Positions 26,865 to 35,925 of a stretch of DNA of 64,000 nt are shown piece after piece. Both the position numbers and the translations under genes were made by a program. Positions within the stretch are counted from its first letter, which is position 1, and every line of letters starts with the position of its first letter. This DNA comes from Microbulbifer hydrolyticus (lineage in GTDB: Bacteria > Pseudomonadota > Gammaproteobacteria > Pseudomonadales > Cellvibrionaceae): NCBI RefSeq assembly GCF_009931115.1, contig NZ_CP047491.1, positions 4,060,001 through 4,124,000 of the forward strand. Direction: 5' to 3'. The notes beneath the pieces are model-generated. The model saw only the letters and a program-made list of their open reading frames with translations. It made no database searches and was not told the origin of the DNA.

Positions 26865-27659
26865 TCAGACAATGCTTTTTATCAGTCCGCCCTCCGCCTT
26901 GATGCTGGCGCCATTGATTGCCGCACTCAGCGGTGAAGCGATGAACGCGACCGCAGAGGCTATCTCCTCTGGCTGGATAAAACGCTGAAGCAGTGAATCC
27001 GGCTCTGTTTCAGCGAAAAACTCGCTGACGAACTGTTGCTCGGAAATGCCCTGCCCATCGGCACTCTCTTTTAGCCAGCGGCTTACACCCTCGGTAAGGG
27101 TCGGGCCCGGCAGTATTGAATTGACCGTCACATTGTTACCGCACCCTTTGGTGAGATTGGCGAGCCCCCGGCCGATAACAATCTGGGCGCCTTTCGTCAT
27201 GGAGTAATGCACCATGCTTTCCAGACCGCGCATGCCGGCCTCACTCGCAATATTAATGACTCGCCCGAAATCCTGATTCAGCATTCCCGGGAAAAAATGC
27301 CGTGACAAACGCACTGTACTGAGCACATTTACCTTAAAGAAACGCAACCACTCTTCATCATCTATGTCAGGAAATGGGGTGGGATTGAAAATCCCCATGT
27401 TATTCACCAAGACCTCCAGCTTCCCATGAGATTCGACCTCCTGACACACGCGCTGGCAGTCATCTGGCTTGGCGAGATCGCCTTCAATCGCGATCACATT
27501 TCCGATGGCACTTAATTCCTTTGCGACCGCGTCCGTCCCGGAACGCCCGTTTATGATGACGCGCGCGCCTTCGTGCAACAACGCTTCCGCAATCGATCGC
27601 CCTATACCCTTGGTCGAGCCACTTATAAATACGAGTTTTTCCTTTAACTGAAGGTCCAT
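26865..27659 (-). CDS. Short-chain dehydrogenase/reductase
   Basis: The 264-residue protein is a classical SDR. The cofactor loop is GSTKGIGRS at residues 14-22, LVNNMG marks the NNAG motif near 85, and the active site has a Ser near 139 with YSMTKGA (YxxxK) near 150. An acidic or neutral residue pattern after the second strand (INGRSGTD) fits NADP or NAD use and is not decisive. The substrate is unknown. It is a single minus-strand gene, convergent with the MoxR cluster (22 bases apart) and divergent from the outer-membrane protein gene. Confidence 0.9.
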   Translation of the reverse strand: MDLQLKEKLVFISGSTKGIGRSIAEALLHEGARVIINGRSGTDAVAKELSAIGNVIAIEGDLAKPDDCQRVCQEVESHGKLEVLVNNMGIFNPTPFPDIDDEEWLRFFKVNVLSTVRLSRHFFPGMLNQDFGRVINIASEAGMRGLESMVHYSMTKGAQIVIGRGLANLTKGCGNNVTVNSILPGPTLTEGVSRWLKESADGQGISEQQFVSEFFAETEPDSLLQRFIQPEEIASAVAFIASPLSAAINGASIKAEGGLIKSIV

Positions 27660-27842
27660 CGCTCTCTTCCAGGATCCTGTATGGGAAGCCGACAGAATAG
27701 TCTTTGCTTTCCCGGGACGCCTGGGATCCTCTTCATAGATTCACCACCTTGCACCTCTGCCCACACCACAGCCTCCAGCGACAGCTACACTCAAAAGCAC
27801 ATCGAGAAACGAAATTGAATTCTATTTGGGAGCTTCTGCGCG

Positions 27843-28832
27843 ATGCTTACGTTTTCTGCACACAAGCGATTCAAAAACTGGCGTCAAACATTGTGTATCA
27901 CCGCACTTTTGTCGCTTCTGCCTTTTTCTGCGCATTCAACGGAAGGGGGGATCGGGTATTACGTTCCAGGTACGGCCGCCACCCTGATTGATCGCGCGCC
28001 GGTTCAGACTGGCTGGGTCTTTGAGGCGATTTATTTGAATTACAGCGGCGATCTGAATGCCAATGTTGACCTTCCGATCGCAGGCCTGGTGACGGCCGGG
28101 ATTGACGTGCAGCTCAACAGCGTAGTTCCCGGCGCCTTCTATACCTTTGAAAATACCGTGCTTGGCGCAAAATATTCTGTGGGCGCCTTTGCCTCCTGGG
28201 TGGACGTTGACGTTACCGGTAAAATTGAAAGCTCACTGGGCTCTCTTCGCCGGAGTGAGTCGGAATCCGGGCTCGGGGACACCACGGTTATCCCGCTGCT
28301 GATGGGATGGGTGGACGGCAACTGGCAATACAACGCCATGCTGCCGGTACATGCACCGACCGGCGACTACGATGTTGGGCGCCTTGCCAATCCCGGACTC
28401 AACTACTGGGCCGTGGACCCGACATTTGGGGTTGCCTACAGCAATATGGAATCCGGTTTTAATGCCACCCTGTTTACCGGGCTCACTATCAACCAAGAAA
28501 ACTCAGATACAGACTATCGCAGCGGACGTCTGCTGCACTTCGACGGCAGCCTGCAGCAAATGGTCAAGGCTGGAGATGGGTTCGTCACCATGGGGGTCGA
28601 GGCCTTCTGGAACAACCAGATCAGTGACGATAAAAATCAGGGAGGCCTCGTCGGGCCATTCAGGCAAAAAACGGCGGGCATCGGCCCAGTCATCGGTTAC
28701 ATGCTGCCGAAAGGGAAAGACAATATTGTGTTCGAATTCCGCTGGCTGCCACAACTGGATTCGACCAATACCACTGAGGGCGATTACTTCTGGTTGAAAT
28801 TTGTTTACCAGTTGGGTACCGGGAAAAAGTAG
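27843..28832 (+). CDS. Outer-membrane protein, phenol-degradation MetA family
   Basis: The 329-residue protein begins with a signal peptide (CITALLSLLPFSAHS) and then shows the family's typical mature start, EGGIGYYVPGTAATLIDRAPVQTGW. Alternating hydrophobic and aromatic residues along the rest, and the end segment with Phe/Tyr-rich strands (YFWLKFVYQLGTGKK), suit an outer-membrane beta-barrel. MetA-family proteins are found in aromatic-degradation loci and are thought to help uptake of hydrophobic compounds, though this has rarely been tested. GGGAG lies ten bases before the ATG. A terminator hairpin follows. Confidence 0.82.
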   Translation: MLTFSAHKRFKNWRQTLCITALLSLLPFSAHSTEGGIGYYVPGTAATLIDRAPVQTGWVFEAIYLNYSGDLNANVDLPIAGLVTAGIDVQLNSVVPGAFYTFENTVLGAKYSVGAFASWVDVDVTGKIESSLGSLRRSESESGLGDTTVIPLLMGWVDGNWQYNAMLPVHAPTGDYDVGRLANPGLNYWAVDPTFGVAYSNMESGFNATLFTGLTINQENSDTDYRSGRLLHFDGSLQQMVKAGDGFVTMGVEAFWNNQISDDKNQGGLVGPFRQKTAGIGPVIGYMLPKGKDNIVFEFRWLPQLDSTNTTEGDYFWLKFVYQLGTGKK

Positions 28833-28858
28833 TCCGCCCCTACTCTTCGCTTGCACGC

Positions 28859-28885
28859 AAAGGCTACCTGAAGGTAGCCTTTTTA
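28859..28885 (+). terminator. Rho-independent terminator
   Basis: AGGCTACC and GGTAGCCT pair around a TGAA tetraloop (stem extended by flanking AA/TT) and are followed by a T run. It lies 27 bases after the MetA-type gene. Confidence 0.88.
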
Positions 28886-28924
28886 TTTGTGTCTTGATTA
28901 TAAGAATATCGGAGTATCAGAACA

Positions 28925-29779
28925 GTGAAGGATGTTTGTGTTGCGGCTGTACAGATGGTCAGTGGCGACAGCGTTTCCGAGAACCTTGCTCGGGCACACA
29001 CGCTGTTAGAGCAGGCAGCCGATGGCGGTGCACAAATCGCACTATTACCGGAATACTTCGCGCATATTTCCGACCGCGGCAGTTTTTCGGTGGCTGAGCC
29101 TTTTCCTTTGCACGAAGATGTAAACTCCGGCTTACATCCTATTCAGTCCGCGCTGCAAAGCTGGGCGACCGAACTTGGCTTATGGATAATTGCCGGTGCC
29201 GCGCCGCTATTGCAACGACCGGATGGCACCACCACCGCCGACAAACGCAGCCGCTCAGCCTGCCTTGTGTATGACGATAAGGGCGCACTGCGCGCGCGCT
29301 ACGACAAGATGCACCTCTTCGATGTGGAGGTAGAGGATGCTGCGGGAAGTTATCGCGAGTCTTCTACTATCGAGCCCGGTGACCAAACACAGGTGGCAAC
29401 TACGCCCTGGGCAAAGATCGGACTCAGCATCTGCTTCGACCTGCGCTTTCCCGAGCTCTTCCGTCAACTCGCGTTGAGTGGTGCGGAAGTGCTCGTGGTG
29501 CCCGCGGCATTCACCTACACCACTGGCCGGGCGCACTGGGAAACGCTATTGCGCGCCCGGGCCATAGAAAATGGTTGCTATGTAATTGCCGCCGCTCAGG
29601 GCGGCCAGCACACACCCAAACGACGCACCTGGGGGCATTCAATGATTGTCGATCCCTGGGGGGAAATTCTTGCCGAGGCCGGCGAGGGTGAAGCGGTGAT
29701 TACGGCGACGCTCAGCGCGGATAAACTGGAAAAAATCAGGAAAAGCATGCCACTGCTGTCGATGCGGCGACTAAGATAG
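28925..29779 (+). CDS. Carbon-nitrogen hydrolase (nitrilase superfamily, Nit-type amidase)
   Basis: The 284-residue protein has the complete nitrilase triad: Glu43 in LLPEYF, Lys128 in RYDKMHLFDVEV and Cys170 in SICFDLRFPELFR. The HLFDVEV and SICYDLRFPELFR signatures are those of the Nit1/Nit2 branch, which hydrolyses deaminated glutathione or omega-amides such as 2-oxoglutaramate; I cannot separate these. It starts with GTG and has GGAG ten bases upstream. In many gammaproteobacteria this gene adjoins tldD-yhdP; here it stands alone between two terminators. Confidence 0.9.
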   Translation: MKDVCVAAVQMVSGDSVSENLARAHTLLEQAADGGAQIALLPEYFAHISDRGSFSVAEPFPLHEDVNSGLHPIQSALQSWATELGLWIIAGAAPLLQRPDGTTTADKRSRSACLVYDDKGALRARYDKMHLFDVEVEDAAGSYRESSTIEPGDQTQVATTPWAKIGLSICFDLRFPELFRQLALSGAEVLVVPAAFTYTTGRAHWETLLRARAIENGCYVIAAAQGGQHTPKRRTWGHSMIVDPWGEILAEAGEGEAVITATLSADKLEKIRKSMPLLSMRRLR

Positions 29780-29790
29780 ACACAAAAGAA

Positions 29791-29815
29791 AAGGCCACCA
29801 ATTGGTGGCCTTTTT
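29791..29815. terminator. Rho-independent terminator between convergent genes
   Basis: AAGGCCACC and GGTGGCCTT pair around AATT and are followed by TTTTT on the plus strand; AAAAG before it gives a T run on the minus strand. It can end both the nitrilase transcript and the hpd operon. Confidence 0.9.
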
Positions 29816-29831
29816 CTTGTTCAGGCAGGCA

Positions 29832-30839
29832 TCAAGCCTGCTCCACTGTCTGCTCGATGCGCCCGAATATCGACTGGCCTTTCTCATCCAGCATCTCGAT
29901 CGCAATCTTGTCGCCAAACTGCATAAAAGAAGTGCTCGGCTTGCCTTCCTGAATCGTTTCGATCATACGGATCTCGGCAATACAGCTGTAGCCCACCCCG
30001 CCTTCTTTCACAGGCTTTCCTGGGCCGCCATCAAGCTTGTTCGACACGGTGCCGGAACCAATGATGGTCCCGGCGCCTAATGGGCGGGTTTTGGCAGCGT
30101 GCGCAATCAGTTGGCCAAAATGAAAGGTCATGTCGATTCCCGCATTTGGCTCGCCGAACTTGTCCCCGTTCAGTGTGGACACCAGCGGCAGATGCAACTT
30201 GCCTTCTTTCCAGTTGTCGCCCAGCTGTTGTGGGGTAACACATACCGGAGAAAAGGCACTGGAGGGTTTGGACTGGTAAAAACCGAAACCCTTGCCCAGT
30301 TCATTGGGGATCAGGCCGCGCAGGGAAACGTCATTCACCAGCATCACCAGTTTGATGTGCTTGAGCGCCGCTTCCGCAGATACACCCATGGGCACGTCGT
30401 CAGTGATCACCGCAATCTCGGCTTCAAAGTCGATGCCGAAGCCCTCGCTCTGCGGCATTTTTACCGGTTCGCGCGGGGCCAGGAAAGTATCGGAGCCGCC
30501 CTGGTACATTAGCGGGTCGGTCCAGAAGCTTTCCGGCATTTCTGCGTTGCGCGCCTTGCGCACCAGCTCCACGTGGTTCACGTAGGCGCTGCCATCGGCC
30601 CAGTGGTAAGCGCGCGGCAGTGGTGAGTGGCACTTGGCCTGATCGAAGGCTTCGCCCTCGATCTCGCCACTGTTGAGTTTTGCCTGCAACGCTTCGAGCT
30701 GTGCGGATTTTTCCGCCCAGTCATCCAGTGCGTTTTGCAGGGTTGGTGCAATTTCAGCGGCGGGAGCCATGCGGGTCAGATCGTCGCTGACCACCACAAG
30801 CTGGCCATCGCGGCCGGATTTCAGGCTGGCTAACTTCAC
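29832..30839 (-). CDS. Fumarylacetoacetase-family hydrolase, last step of tyrosine catabolism
   Basis: The 335-residue protein starts with GTG at 30839 after GGAAGG. It matches the FAA hydrolase family: an N-terminal cap (about 1-80), then the catalytic barrel with GFGIDFEAEIAVI (metal-binding Glu-x-Glu), LVMLVNDVSLR (metal Asp and active-site residues), and IGSGTVSN. In tyrosine degradation the enzyme splits fumarylacetoacetate into fumarate and acetoacetate. It is third in the operon hpd-VOC-fah, 31 bases after the VOC gene, which supports this role over other FAA-family reactions. Confidence 0.88.
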   Translation of the reverse strand: MKLASLKSGRDGQLVVVSDDLTRMAPAAEIAPTLQNALDDWAEKSAQLEALQAKLNSGEIEGEAFDQAKCHSPLPRAYHWADGSAYVNHVELVRKARNAEMPESFWTDPLMYQGGSDTFLAPREPVKMPQSEGFGIDFEAEIAVITDDVPMGVSAEAALKHIKLVMLVNDVSLRGLIPNELGKGFGFYQSKPSSAFSPVCVTPQQLGDNWKEGKLHLPLVSTLNGDKFGEPNAGIDMTFHFGQLIAHAAKTRPLGAGTIIGSGTVSNKLDGGPGKPVKEGGVGYSCIAEIRMIETIQEGKPSTSFMQFGDKIAIEMLDEKGQSIFGRIEQTVEQA

Positions 30840-30870
30840 TGTGCCTTCCTCTTAAAAAAGTTATCTGGTT

Positions 30871-31419
30871 TTACGGATCGAGTGCCTTGAACTCTTCCTC
30901 ACCGTGCATCCACGCTGCGTGGCGTGGCGCCTTCTTGGTGCGGGACCACTCTTCCAGCATATCTTCAGCCACTCGTTTGAGCTCTTTGTGCATTCCCGGT
31001 TTGGCGGTATTGGCGGCGAGTTCGATGCGGTGACCGTTCGGATCAAAGAAGTAGATGGATTTGAAGATCGTGTGGTCGGTGGGCCCGAGCACATCGATGC
31101 CAGCATCCTCGAGCTTCTGCTTCATTTGCAGCAGCTCGTCCATGCTCTCCACTTCCAGCGCGATGTGCTGAACCCACTGCGGGGTGTTTTCATCACGGCC
31201 CATATCCGGGGAATTGGGCAGCTCGAAAAACGCCAGCACATTGCCCTGCCCCGCATCCATGAAGATATGCATGTAGGGATCCGGTGCCCCCGTAGAGGGC
31301 ACCCTGTCTTCGGCAATGGCGAGCTGAAAGTCCATGCCCAGCAGATCGCGGTAAAATTCCACGGTCTCTTTGGCGTCGCGGCAGCGGTAGGCCACGTGGT
31401 GGATTCTCTGTATAGCCAT
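30871..31419 (-). CDS. VOC-fold metalloenzyme in the tyrosine operon
   Basis: The 182-residue single-domain protein has two VOC modules with metal ligands in order: His8 in RIHHVAYR, probably Glu66 in LAFFELP, His85 in VQHIALEV and Glu133 in HRIELA. A full His-Glu-His-Glu set is like glyoxalase I, while His-His-Glu would suit an extradiol dioxygenase. It lies between hpd and the FAA hydrolase gene with gaps of 24 and 31 bases and has GGAGG before its ATG. Homogentisate dioxygenase and maleylacetoacetate isomerase, the steps between HPD and FAH, are not in the window, so this enzyme may carry out one of them or a side reaction. That is inference. Confidence 0.85.
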   Translation of the reverse strand: MAIQRIHHVAYRCRDAKETVEFYRDLLGMDFQLAIAEDRVPSTGAPDPYMHIFMDAGQGNVLAFFELPNSPDMGRDENTPQWVQHIALEVESMDELLQMKQKLEDAGIDVLGPTDHTIFKSIYFFDPNGHRIELAANTAKPGMHKELKRVAEDMLEEWSRTKKAPRHAAWMHGEEEFKALDP

Positions 31420-31443
31420 CTTGGGCCTCCGTTATGCCAAAAG

Positions 31444-32541
31444 TCAGGCGGCGTCTTCGCCCTTGGACTTGTCGCCGATCACACCACGCTTCAGCTGGTC
31501 GCGCTCGATGGATTCAAACAGCGCCTTGAAGTTACCTTCACCAAAGCCTTCGTCTTCCTTGCGCTGGATGAACTCGAAGAACACCGGGCCCAGCATATTC
31601 GCCGAGAAAATCTGCAGCAGCAGGCGCGGCTGGCCGCCCTCGGTGGTGCCGTCCAGCAGCAGGCCGCGCTTCTTCAGCTCGGCGGTCGGCTCACCATGGC
31701 CCGGCAGACGCTCTTCCAGCATCTCATAGTAAGTTTCCGGAGGCGGAGTCATGAACTCCATCCCCTGCGCCTTCAGACGATCCCAGCAGGCAATTAGGTC
31801 GTCACAGGCAAAGGCGATGTGCTGAATGCCTTCGCCGTTGTACTTCATCAGGAATTCTTCGATCTGGCCGCCGCCACCGGCTGCTTCCTCGTTCAGCGGG
31901 ATGCGGATCTTGCCATCGGGCGCGGTCATCGCCTTGGATAGCAGGCCGGTGTATTCACCCTTGATGTCGAAGTAGCGAATCTCGCGGAAGTTGAACAGGT
32001 CTTCGTAGTAGCTGGCCCAGTAGTCCATGCGGCCGCGGTATACGTTGTGGGTCAGGTGATCCAGGGTGTGGAAACCGCAGCCTTCCGGATGCTTGTCGAC
32101 ACCTTCCAGCCAGTGGAAGTCGATATCGTAAATGCTCTCACCTTCCTTGTACCGGTCGATCAGGTACAGGGTGGCACCACCGATGCCCTTAATCGCAGGC
32201 AGACGCAATTCCATCGGGCCGGTTTCGACTTCTACCGGCTGCGCACCCTTCTTGAGCGCTTCGTTGTACGCAAAGGTGGCGTCTTTCACACGGAATGCCA
32301 GGCCACAGGCAGAGGGGCCGTGCTCGCGCGCATAGTAGTCGGCGTGACTACCTTTTTCGTAGTTGGTGATGAAATTGATGTCACCCTGACGCCACAGTTC
32401 CACGTCTTTGGTACGGTGACGCGCGACCTTGGTGAAGCCCATGGCCTCGAAAACGGTCTCCAGGATGCCCTTCTCCGGGGCAGTGAATTCAACGAACTCA
32501 AAGCCGTCCAGGCCCATGGGGTTCTCAAACAAATCGGCCAT
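31444..32541 (-). CDS. hpd: 4-hydroxyphenylpyruvate dioxygenase
   Basis: The ATG at 32541 has AGGAGG at ideal distance and gives 365 residues; upstream reading to 32652 has no ribosome site and would cross the promoter. The iron ligands are His162 in TLDHLTHNV, His241 in [10 protein letters not shown] and Glu323 in [13 protein letters not shown], all conserved in HPPD. The C-terminal helix that closes the active site ([18 protein letters not shown]) is present. The enzyme turns 4-hydroxyphenylpyruvate into homogentisate, the branch point between tyrosine breakdown and pyomelanin. First gene of the hpd-VOC-fah operon, with its own promoter and palindromic operator. Confidence 0.96.
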   Translation of the reverse strand: MADLFENPMGLDGFEFVEFTAPEKGILETVFEAMGFTKVARHRTKDVELWRQGDINFITNYEKGSHADYYAREHGPSACGLAFRVKDATFAYNEALKKGAQPVEVETGPMELRLPAIKGIGGATLYLIDRYKEGESIYDIDFHWLEGVDKHPEGCGFHTLDHLTHNVYRGRMDYWASYYEDLFNFREIRYFDIKGEYTGLLSKAMTAPDGKIRIPLNEEAAGGGGQIEEFLMKYNGEGIQHIAFACDDLIACWDRLKAQGMEFMTPPPETYYEMLEERLPGHGEPTAELKKRGLLLDGTTEGGQPRLLLQIFSANMLGPVFFEFIQRKEDEGFGEGNFKALFESIERDQLKRGVIGDKSKGEDAA

Positions 32542-32623
32542 GTCATCCTCCTTAAACGGGATTTTTGTGGTGGCCTGCAACGCCGCTTGTGGCAGCGGAG
32601 GCCCCTTGGTTTCAGGTGCAACG

Positions 32624-32652
32624 AATTTAGTTACGCGTGTAACCAATGTCAA
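32624..32652 (-). promoter_or_regulatory. Sigma-70 promoter of the hpd operon
   Basis: On the minus strand TTGACA (32652-32647) and TAAATT (32629-32624) are 17 bases apart, a near-consensus promoter. The hpd start is about 80 bases downstream. Confidence 0.78.
32627..32646. promoter_or_regulatory. Palindromic operator in the hpd promoter spacer
   Basis: On the minus strand TTGGTTAC and GTAACTAA, separated by ACGC, form an inverted repeat with one mismatch in eight. It fills the space between the -35 and -10 boxes, so binding there should repress. The regulator is not encoded nearby. Confidence 0.62.
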
Positions 32653-32784
32653 GGTCTGTGTATGACGGCCTCCCAGTAATAGAGCGGATACCGCTCGGAA
32701 ACCGGGAAATAGGTGACTGGAATGCAGAGTTTAGTGCCCGGTTTTCGGGTCCGGGGCAGGATTCGGGCAGAGCGTTCGGCAGGT

Positions 32785-32805
32785 CCGGGCCCTCATCGGG
32801 CCCGG
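32785..32805. terminator. GC-rich hairpin downstream of yqiK-like gene
   Basis: CCGGGCCC and GGGCCCGG pair around TCATC, a perfect 8-bp stem 42 bases beyond the flotillin gene stop. Neither strand shows a T run after it, so it may pause polymerase or protect the mRNA end rather than act as a simple terminator. Confidence 0.4.
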
Positions 32806-32846
32806 CAGACTTGCAGTTAAAGGACTAGCGGGGCTGTCAGGACAGA

Positions 32847-34541
32847 TCAGGCTTCGGGCTCGGCAATTTTGCCGAGGTCCCCTACGCCGGCTTCCTTAAG
32901 AAGGGAATCCACCAGCGGCGCCATCGCACGATGTTTTAGCGCACTTCCGACGAGGGCTTCCGGCAAGCTCTGGCTCTTGGATTCACCTTCGGCATCCAGA
33001 ATCCCACCGCTGGCGCGGCCGTCAAAGCCGGTGAGCCCATTCACCGAGATGATCTTCATACCCTCGATTTTTTCGAGCGGACGTACACTCTCGCGCACAA
33101 TGCTGGGCAGGTTTTCATGCAAGCTCAGCACACGCTTGAGTGCGATCTGCGCTTCACTCAGGCTGTTCATGGCCTCGTTCATCAGGCGCTGGCCCTCCGC
33201 GTCCACCGCATACTTCTCACGGTCGGCTTCGACCTTGATGCGTACCGCTTCAGCTTCCGCTGTGGCCTGCAGGCGTAGCGCCTCAGCTTTGTCTTCGGCG
33301 GCCGCTTTTTCCGCTTCCGCGGCGACCTTGATCGAAGTAGCCTGACGCTCGGCTTCTTTTTCCGCCTCGATGATCTCGATGCGCTTGTCACGCTCCGCAA
33401 CTTCCACATCCTGAGCGGTTCGCACCTGCTCTTCCGCTTTCACCGCCTCTGCGCGGGCGATATTTGCGTGCTGATCGGCGACCGACTGCTCCTTGGATTT
33501 TTCCGCAACCGCAATGGCGCGTTCCTGCTCGGCAATCTCGACAGACTTCTGCTTGGAAATACGCTGCTCCTCCAGCACGCGCTCACGCTCGATTTCCTGC
33601 TCCTGCAGACGCTTTTCCTTCTCAATTTCCAGCAGGCGCGTTGCCTGCTCGGCAGCGATCCGCGACTGGTCTACTTCACGCTGAGCCTCGATTTCTGCCT
33701 GGCGAGCCGCTCGCTCCTGAGCAGCGGTCTCTTTGGCCATATCCGCTTTCTGTGCCGCTTCACGGTTTTCCAGTTCGCGTTGCTGCTCAAGGTGGGCATA
33801 GCGCTTTTCTTTCTCAATTTCCAGACGTTGACGCTCGGCTTCCAGGTTCTTGGTTTCGATCTGGACACGAGTCTCCTGCTCGACGTCGTTCACCTCTTTA
33901 CGGCGTGCCTCGATCGAGCGTGTCATACTCGCAAGACCTTCCGCATCGAACACGTTGTCCTGGTTGAAAAATTCTTTGCCGGTCTGGTCGAGGCCTGTCA
34001 GGGATACAGATTCCAGCTCCAGACCGTTTTTCAGCAGATCTTCAGAAACCACCTGCTGTACCTTCTGTACAAATTGGCTGCGCTGCTCGTGCAGTTCCGC
34101 CATCTCCATTTCTGCCGCCACCGAGCGCAATGCGTCGACAAACTTGCCCTCGATCATTTCCTTCAACGCTTCCGGGTCCAGGGTGCGCACGCCGAGGGTC
34201 TGTGCGGCATTGGCAATAGCGTCGGTGTCAGGCTTTACCCGCAGATAGAATTCCGCGAGCACGTCCACGCGCATACGATCTTTCGTAATAAGTGCCTGAT
34301 GCTCCTTACGCGAAACCGCAAGGCGCAGGGTATTCATGTTGACCGGGATAATTTCATGCAGGACCGGAAGCACCAGCGCGCCGCCATTCATGATCACCTT
34401 CTGCCCACCCATCCCGGTACGCACGAAAGAGCGCTCTTTGGAAGCTCGGGTGTAGAGTCTGGCAAAAATGGTGCCGATCACTATCAGGCCGATCAGTACG
34501 GCACCGGCCATAATCGCTATGTTGGAAAGATTTTGAATCAC
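32847..34541 (-). CDS. yqiK: Flotillin-family membrane protein (YqiK-like)
   Basis: GGAG at good distance supports a GTG start at 34541 (564 residues); a TTG at 34556 overlaps that ribosome site and is rejected. A single N-terminal helix (IAIMAGAVLIGLIVIGTIFARLY) is followed by a PHB/SPFH domain (about 30-200: RTGMGGQKVIMNGGALVLP, VDVLAEFYLRV) and a long coiled coil rich in Glu/Ala/Arg repeats (about 210-450), then a flotillin C-terminal region. Flotillins form large cages on the inner membrane and organise membrane domains under stress. It is last in the operon with pspA and yqiJ genes, as in other gammaproteobacteria. Confidence 0.93.
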   Translation of the reverse strand: MIQNLSNIAIMAGAVLIGLIVIGTIFARLYTRASKERSFVRTGMGGQKVIMNGGALVLPVLHEIIPVNMNTLRLAVSRKEHQALITKDRMRVDVLAEFYLRVKPDTDAIANAAQTLGVRTLDPEALKEMIEGKFVDALRSVAAEMEMAELHEQRSQFVQKVQQVVSEDLLKNGLELESVSLTGLDQTGKEFFNQDNVFDAEGLASMTRSIEARRKEVNDVEQETRVQIETKNLEAERQRLEIEKEKRYAHLEQQRELENREAAQKADMAKETAAQERAARQAEIEAQREVDQSRIAAEQATRLLEIEKEKRLQEQEIERERVLEEQRISKQKSVEIAEQERAIAVAEKSKEQSVADQHANIARAEAVKAEEQVRTAQDVEVAERDKRIEIIEAEKEAERQATSIKVAAEAEKAAAEDKAEALRLQATAEAEAVRIKVEADREKYAVDAEGQRLMNEAMNSLSEAQIALKRVLSLHENLPSIVRESVRPLEKIEGMKIISVNGLTGFDGRASGGILDAEGESKSQSLPEALVGSALKHRAMAPLVDSLLKEAGVGDLGKIAEPEA

Positions 34542-34556
34542 TAAATTTTTCTCCAA

Positions 34557-35216
34557 TTAATTGTTATTTAGCAGGTGCTGACTGGTAGGCTTTATGACAC
34601 GAAAGTTAGAACCGCGCTCCTCTACCAACAAAACCTGTTGTCCCTGCGAAAATTCTTCATCATCATCCGGCTCAACCATTACATAGTGTGTCGTGCCGAA
34701 TTCGTCGCGGAGCCGGGCTTCTGCCGGCGAACCCGCTGCCGCCTTACCAATGGTGATGACCGCTATGCGTCCCACAAATGTTTGTCGTCCGACCGCTTCG
34801 GTCTCGTCACCCACAGCAAATTTGCGTAGAAGGTTACCCACAAAGCGTACCTGGGGTAGCGCCAGGAACAGTACCGGAACCGCAAGTAGCCAACCGGGAA
34901 GTAAAAAGCCAGCCAGTGACTCTGCGGCCATCTGGATCAACAGGCCGGTGATGCCAAATGCGACCAGAAAAGCGACCAGTAGTATCAACGCAGGCACTTC
35001 ACCGAATCGCAACCAGCCCAATAGCTTGGTAAGCACTCCGCCAGCTTCGGTGTCTGGTGCGTCCAGGTCGATATCCATATCCGGAAGCAGGTTATCCAGC
35101 ATGTCCGAGATACCCACACCAATCAGCATCATTACACCTTCGAGTACTGCAATCATCAGCATCAACACCAGCGCACCGGTGAATAGCTGGTTGCCGTCTT
35201 GCAGGAAAAAAGCCAT
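34557..35216 (-). CDS. yqiJ: YqiJ-like membrane protein with OB-fold domain
   Basis: The 219-residue protein has three or four hydrophobic helices (about 15-35, 73-95, 97-125) and a soluble C-terminal OB-fold/NfeD-like domain (about 140-215: GRQTFVGRIAVITIG, GQQVLLVEERGSNFRVIKP). This is the YqiJ arrangement. NfeD/YqiJ proteins pair with flotillins and may anchor or cap them. It overlaps the pspA stop by one base (TGATG), and the flotillin reading frame starts just after it, so three genes are translationally linked. Confidence 0.9.
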   Translation of the reverse strand: MAFFLQDGNQLFTGALVLMLMIAVLEGVMMLIGVGISDMLDNLLPDMDIDLDAPDTEAGGVLTKLLGWLRFGEVPALILLVAFLVAFGITGLLIQMAAESLAGFLLPGWLLAVPVLFLALPQVRFVGNLLRKFAVGDETEAVGRQTFVGRIAVITIGKAAAGSPAEARLRDEFGTTHYVMVEPDDDEEFSQGQQVLLVEERGSNFRVIKPTSQHLLNNN

Positions 35217-35884
35217 CAGGCCTCCGTCTGGGATTTAATTTTTGCCAGCCGCTCCTTGATACGATTCCCACGCGCAAGCTCTTCCAGCTCCGCCAGCTTG
35301 CTGGCGTCTGCCCCGGACTCGGAAGTAGGCACTCCCACCTGCTCCAGAATACGGTTAAATGCACCCGCGGCCTGATCCACTTTGGTGGCGGTATCGCGAT
35401 TCGCACCCTGCTGTTCACCGGCGGGGCCATTACTCACGTGCTCACTGGCCTTGATGAAGTCACGCAGCTGCTCACGCATTTCACGCTTCTTGCCCTGAAG
35501 TGCGCTGATATAGGTATTCAGCTCAGTAATTTCCTGGTCGGTTTCCGCAATGGCTTTTTCGAGCACCGGGATCTGTGCTTCGATATCCATTTGCTTTGCA
35601 ATCGCCGCTTCAGCGAGATCGTCACGGCCTTCCTGTACCGCAACTTCGATCTGCTCGGCAAGAGTAGCGTGACGGCTGTTTTCATCATTAAGCGTTTTAC
35701 TATTCAGGTATTTTGCCGCCTCGGCTTTGCCGAGCTGATCGCGCACGTCAGCAATAGCATCATCAATTTCGCGAATAGCCTGCTCCATCACCAGCTGGGG
35801 CGTGGCATTCTCCACGGAGTCCACCACCGCATTTGCAGAAGCAGAGATAATGCGGGAAATACGTTTTATCAGTCCTTCTTTCAT
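35216..35884 (-). CDS. PspA/IM30 (ESCRT-III-like) protein
   Basis: The 222-residue protein is almost wholly helical with long amphipathic coiled coils: ATPQLVMEQAIREIDDAIADVRDQLGKAEAAK (about 27-58) is the PspA/Vipp1 signature. The N-terminal helix (IKRISRIISASANAVVDSV) would insert in the membrane. Such proteins polymerise on damaged inner membrane and stop proton leakage. The tail contains ADASKLAELEELARGNRIKERL. No PspB/PspC/PspF genes are near, so control differs from the E. coli psp operon; the upstream ribbon-helix-helix gene is a better candidate regulator. Confidence 0.9.
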   Translation of the reverse strand: MKEGLIKRISRIISASANAVVDSVENATPQLVMEQAIREIDDAIADVRDQLGKAEAAKYLNSKTLNDENSRHATLAEQIEVAVQEGRDDLAEAAIAKQMDIEAQIPVLEKAIAETDQEITELNTYISALQGKKREMREQLRDFIKASEHVSNGPAGEQQGANRDTATKVDQAAGAFNRILEQVGVPTSESGADASKLAELEELARGNRIKERLAKIKSQTEA

Positions 35885-35925
35885 TGTTATTCTTTCCTCT
35901 TTTGAATGATCCTGGTTATCAGGTT

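Noticed and set aside
32785..32805. GC-rich hairpin as a classical intrinsic terminator of the flotillin operon
   Set aside because: The stem is good but no U tract follows on either strand; it is listed only as a possible transcript-end structure with low confidence.
33468..34544. Open frame of 358 codons antisense to the flotillin gene
   Set aside because: It mirrors the coiled-coil repeats of the real gene and is Leu/Phe-rich for that reason; no ribosome site or independent signal.
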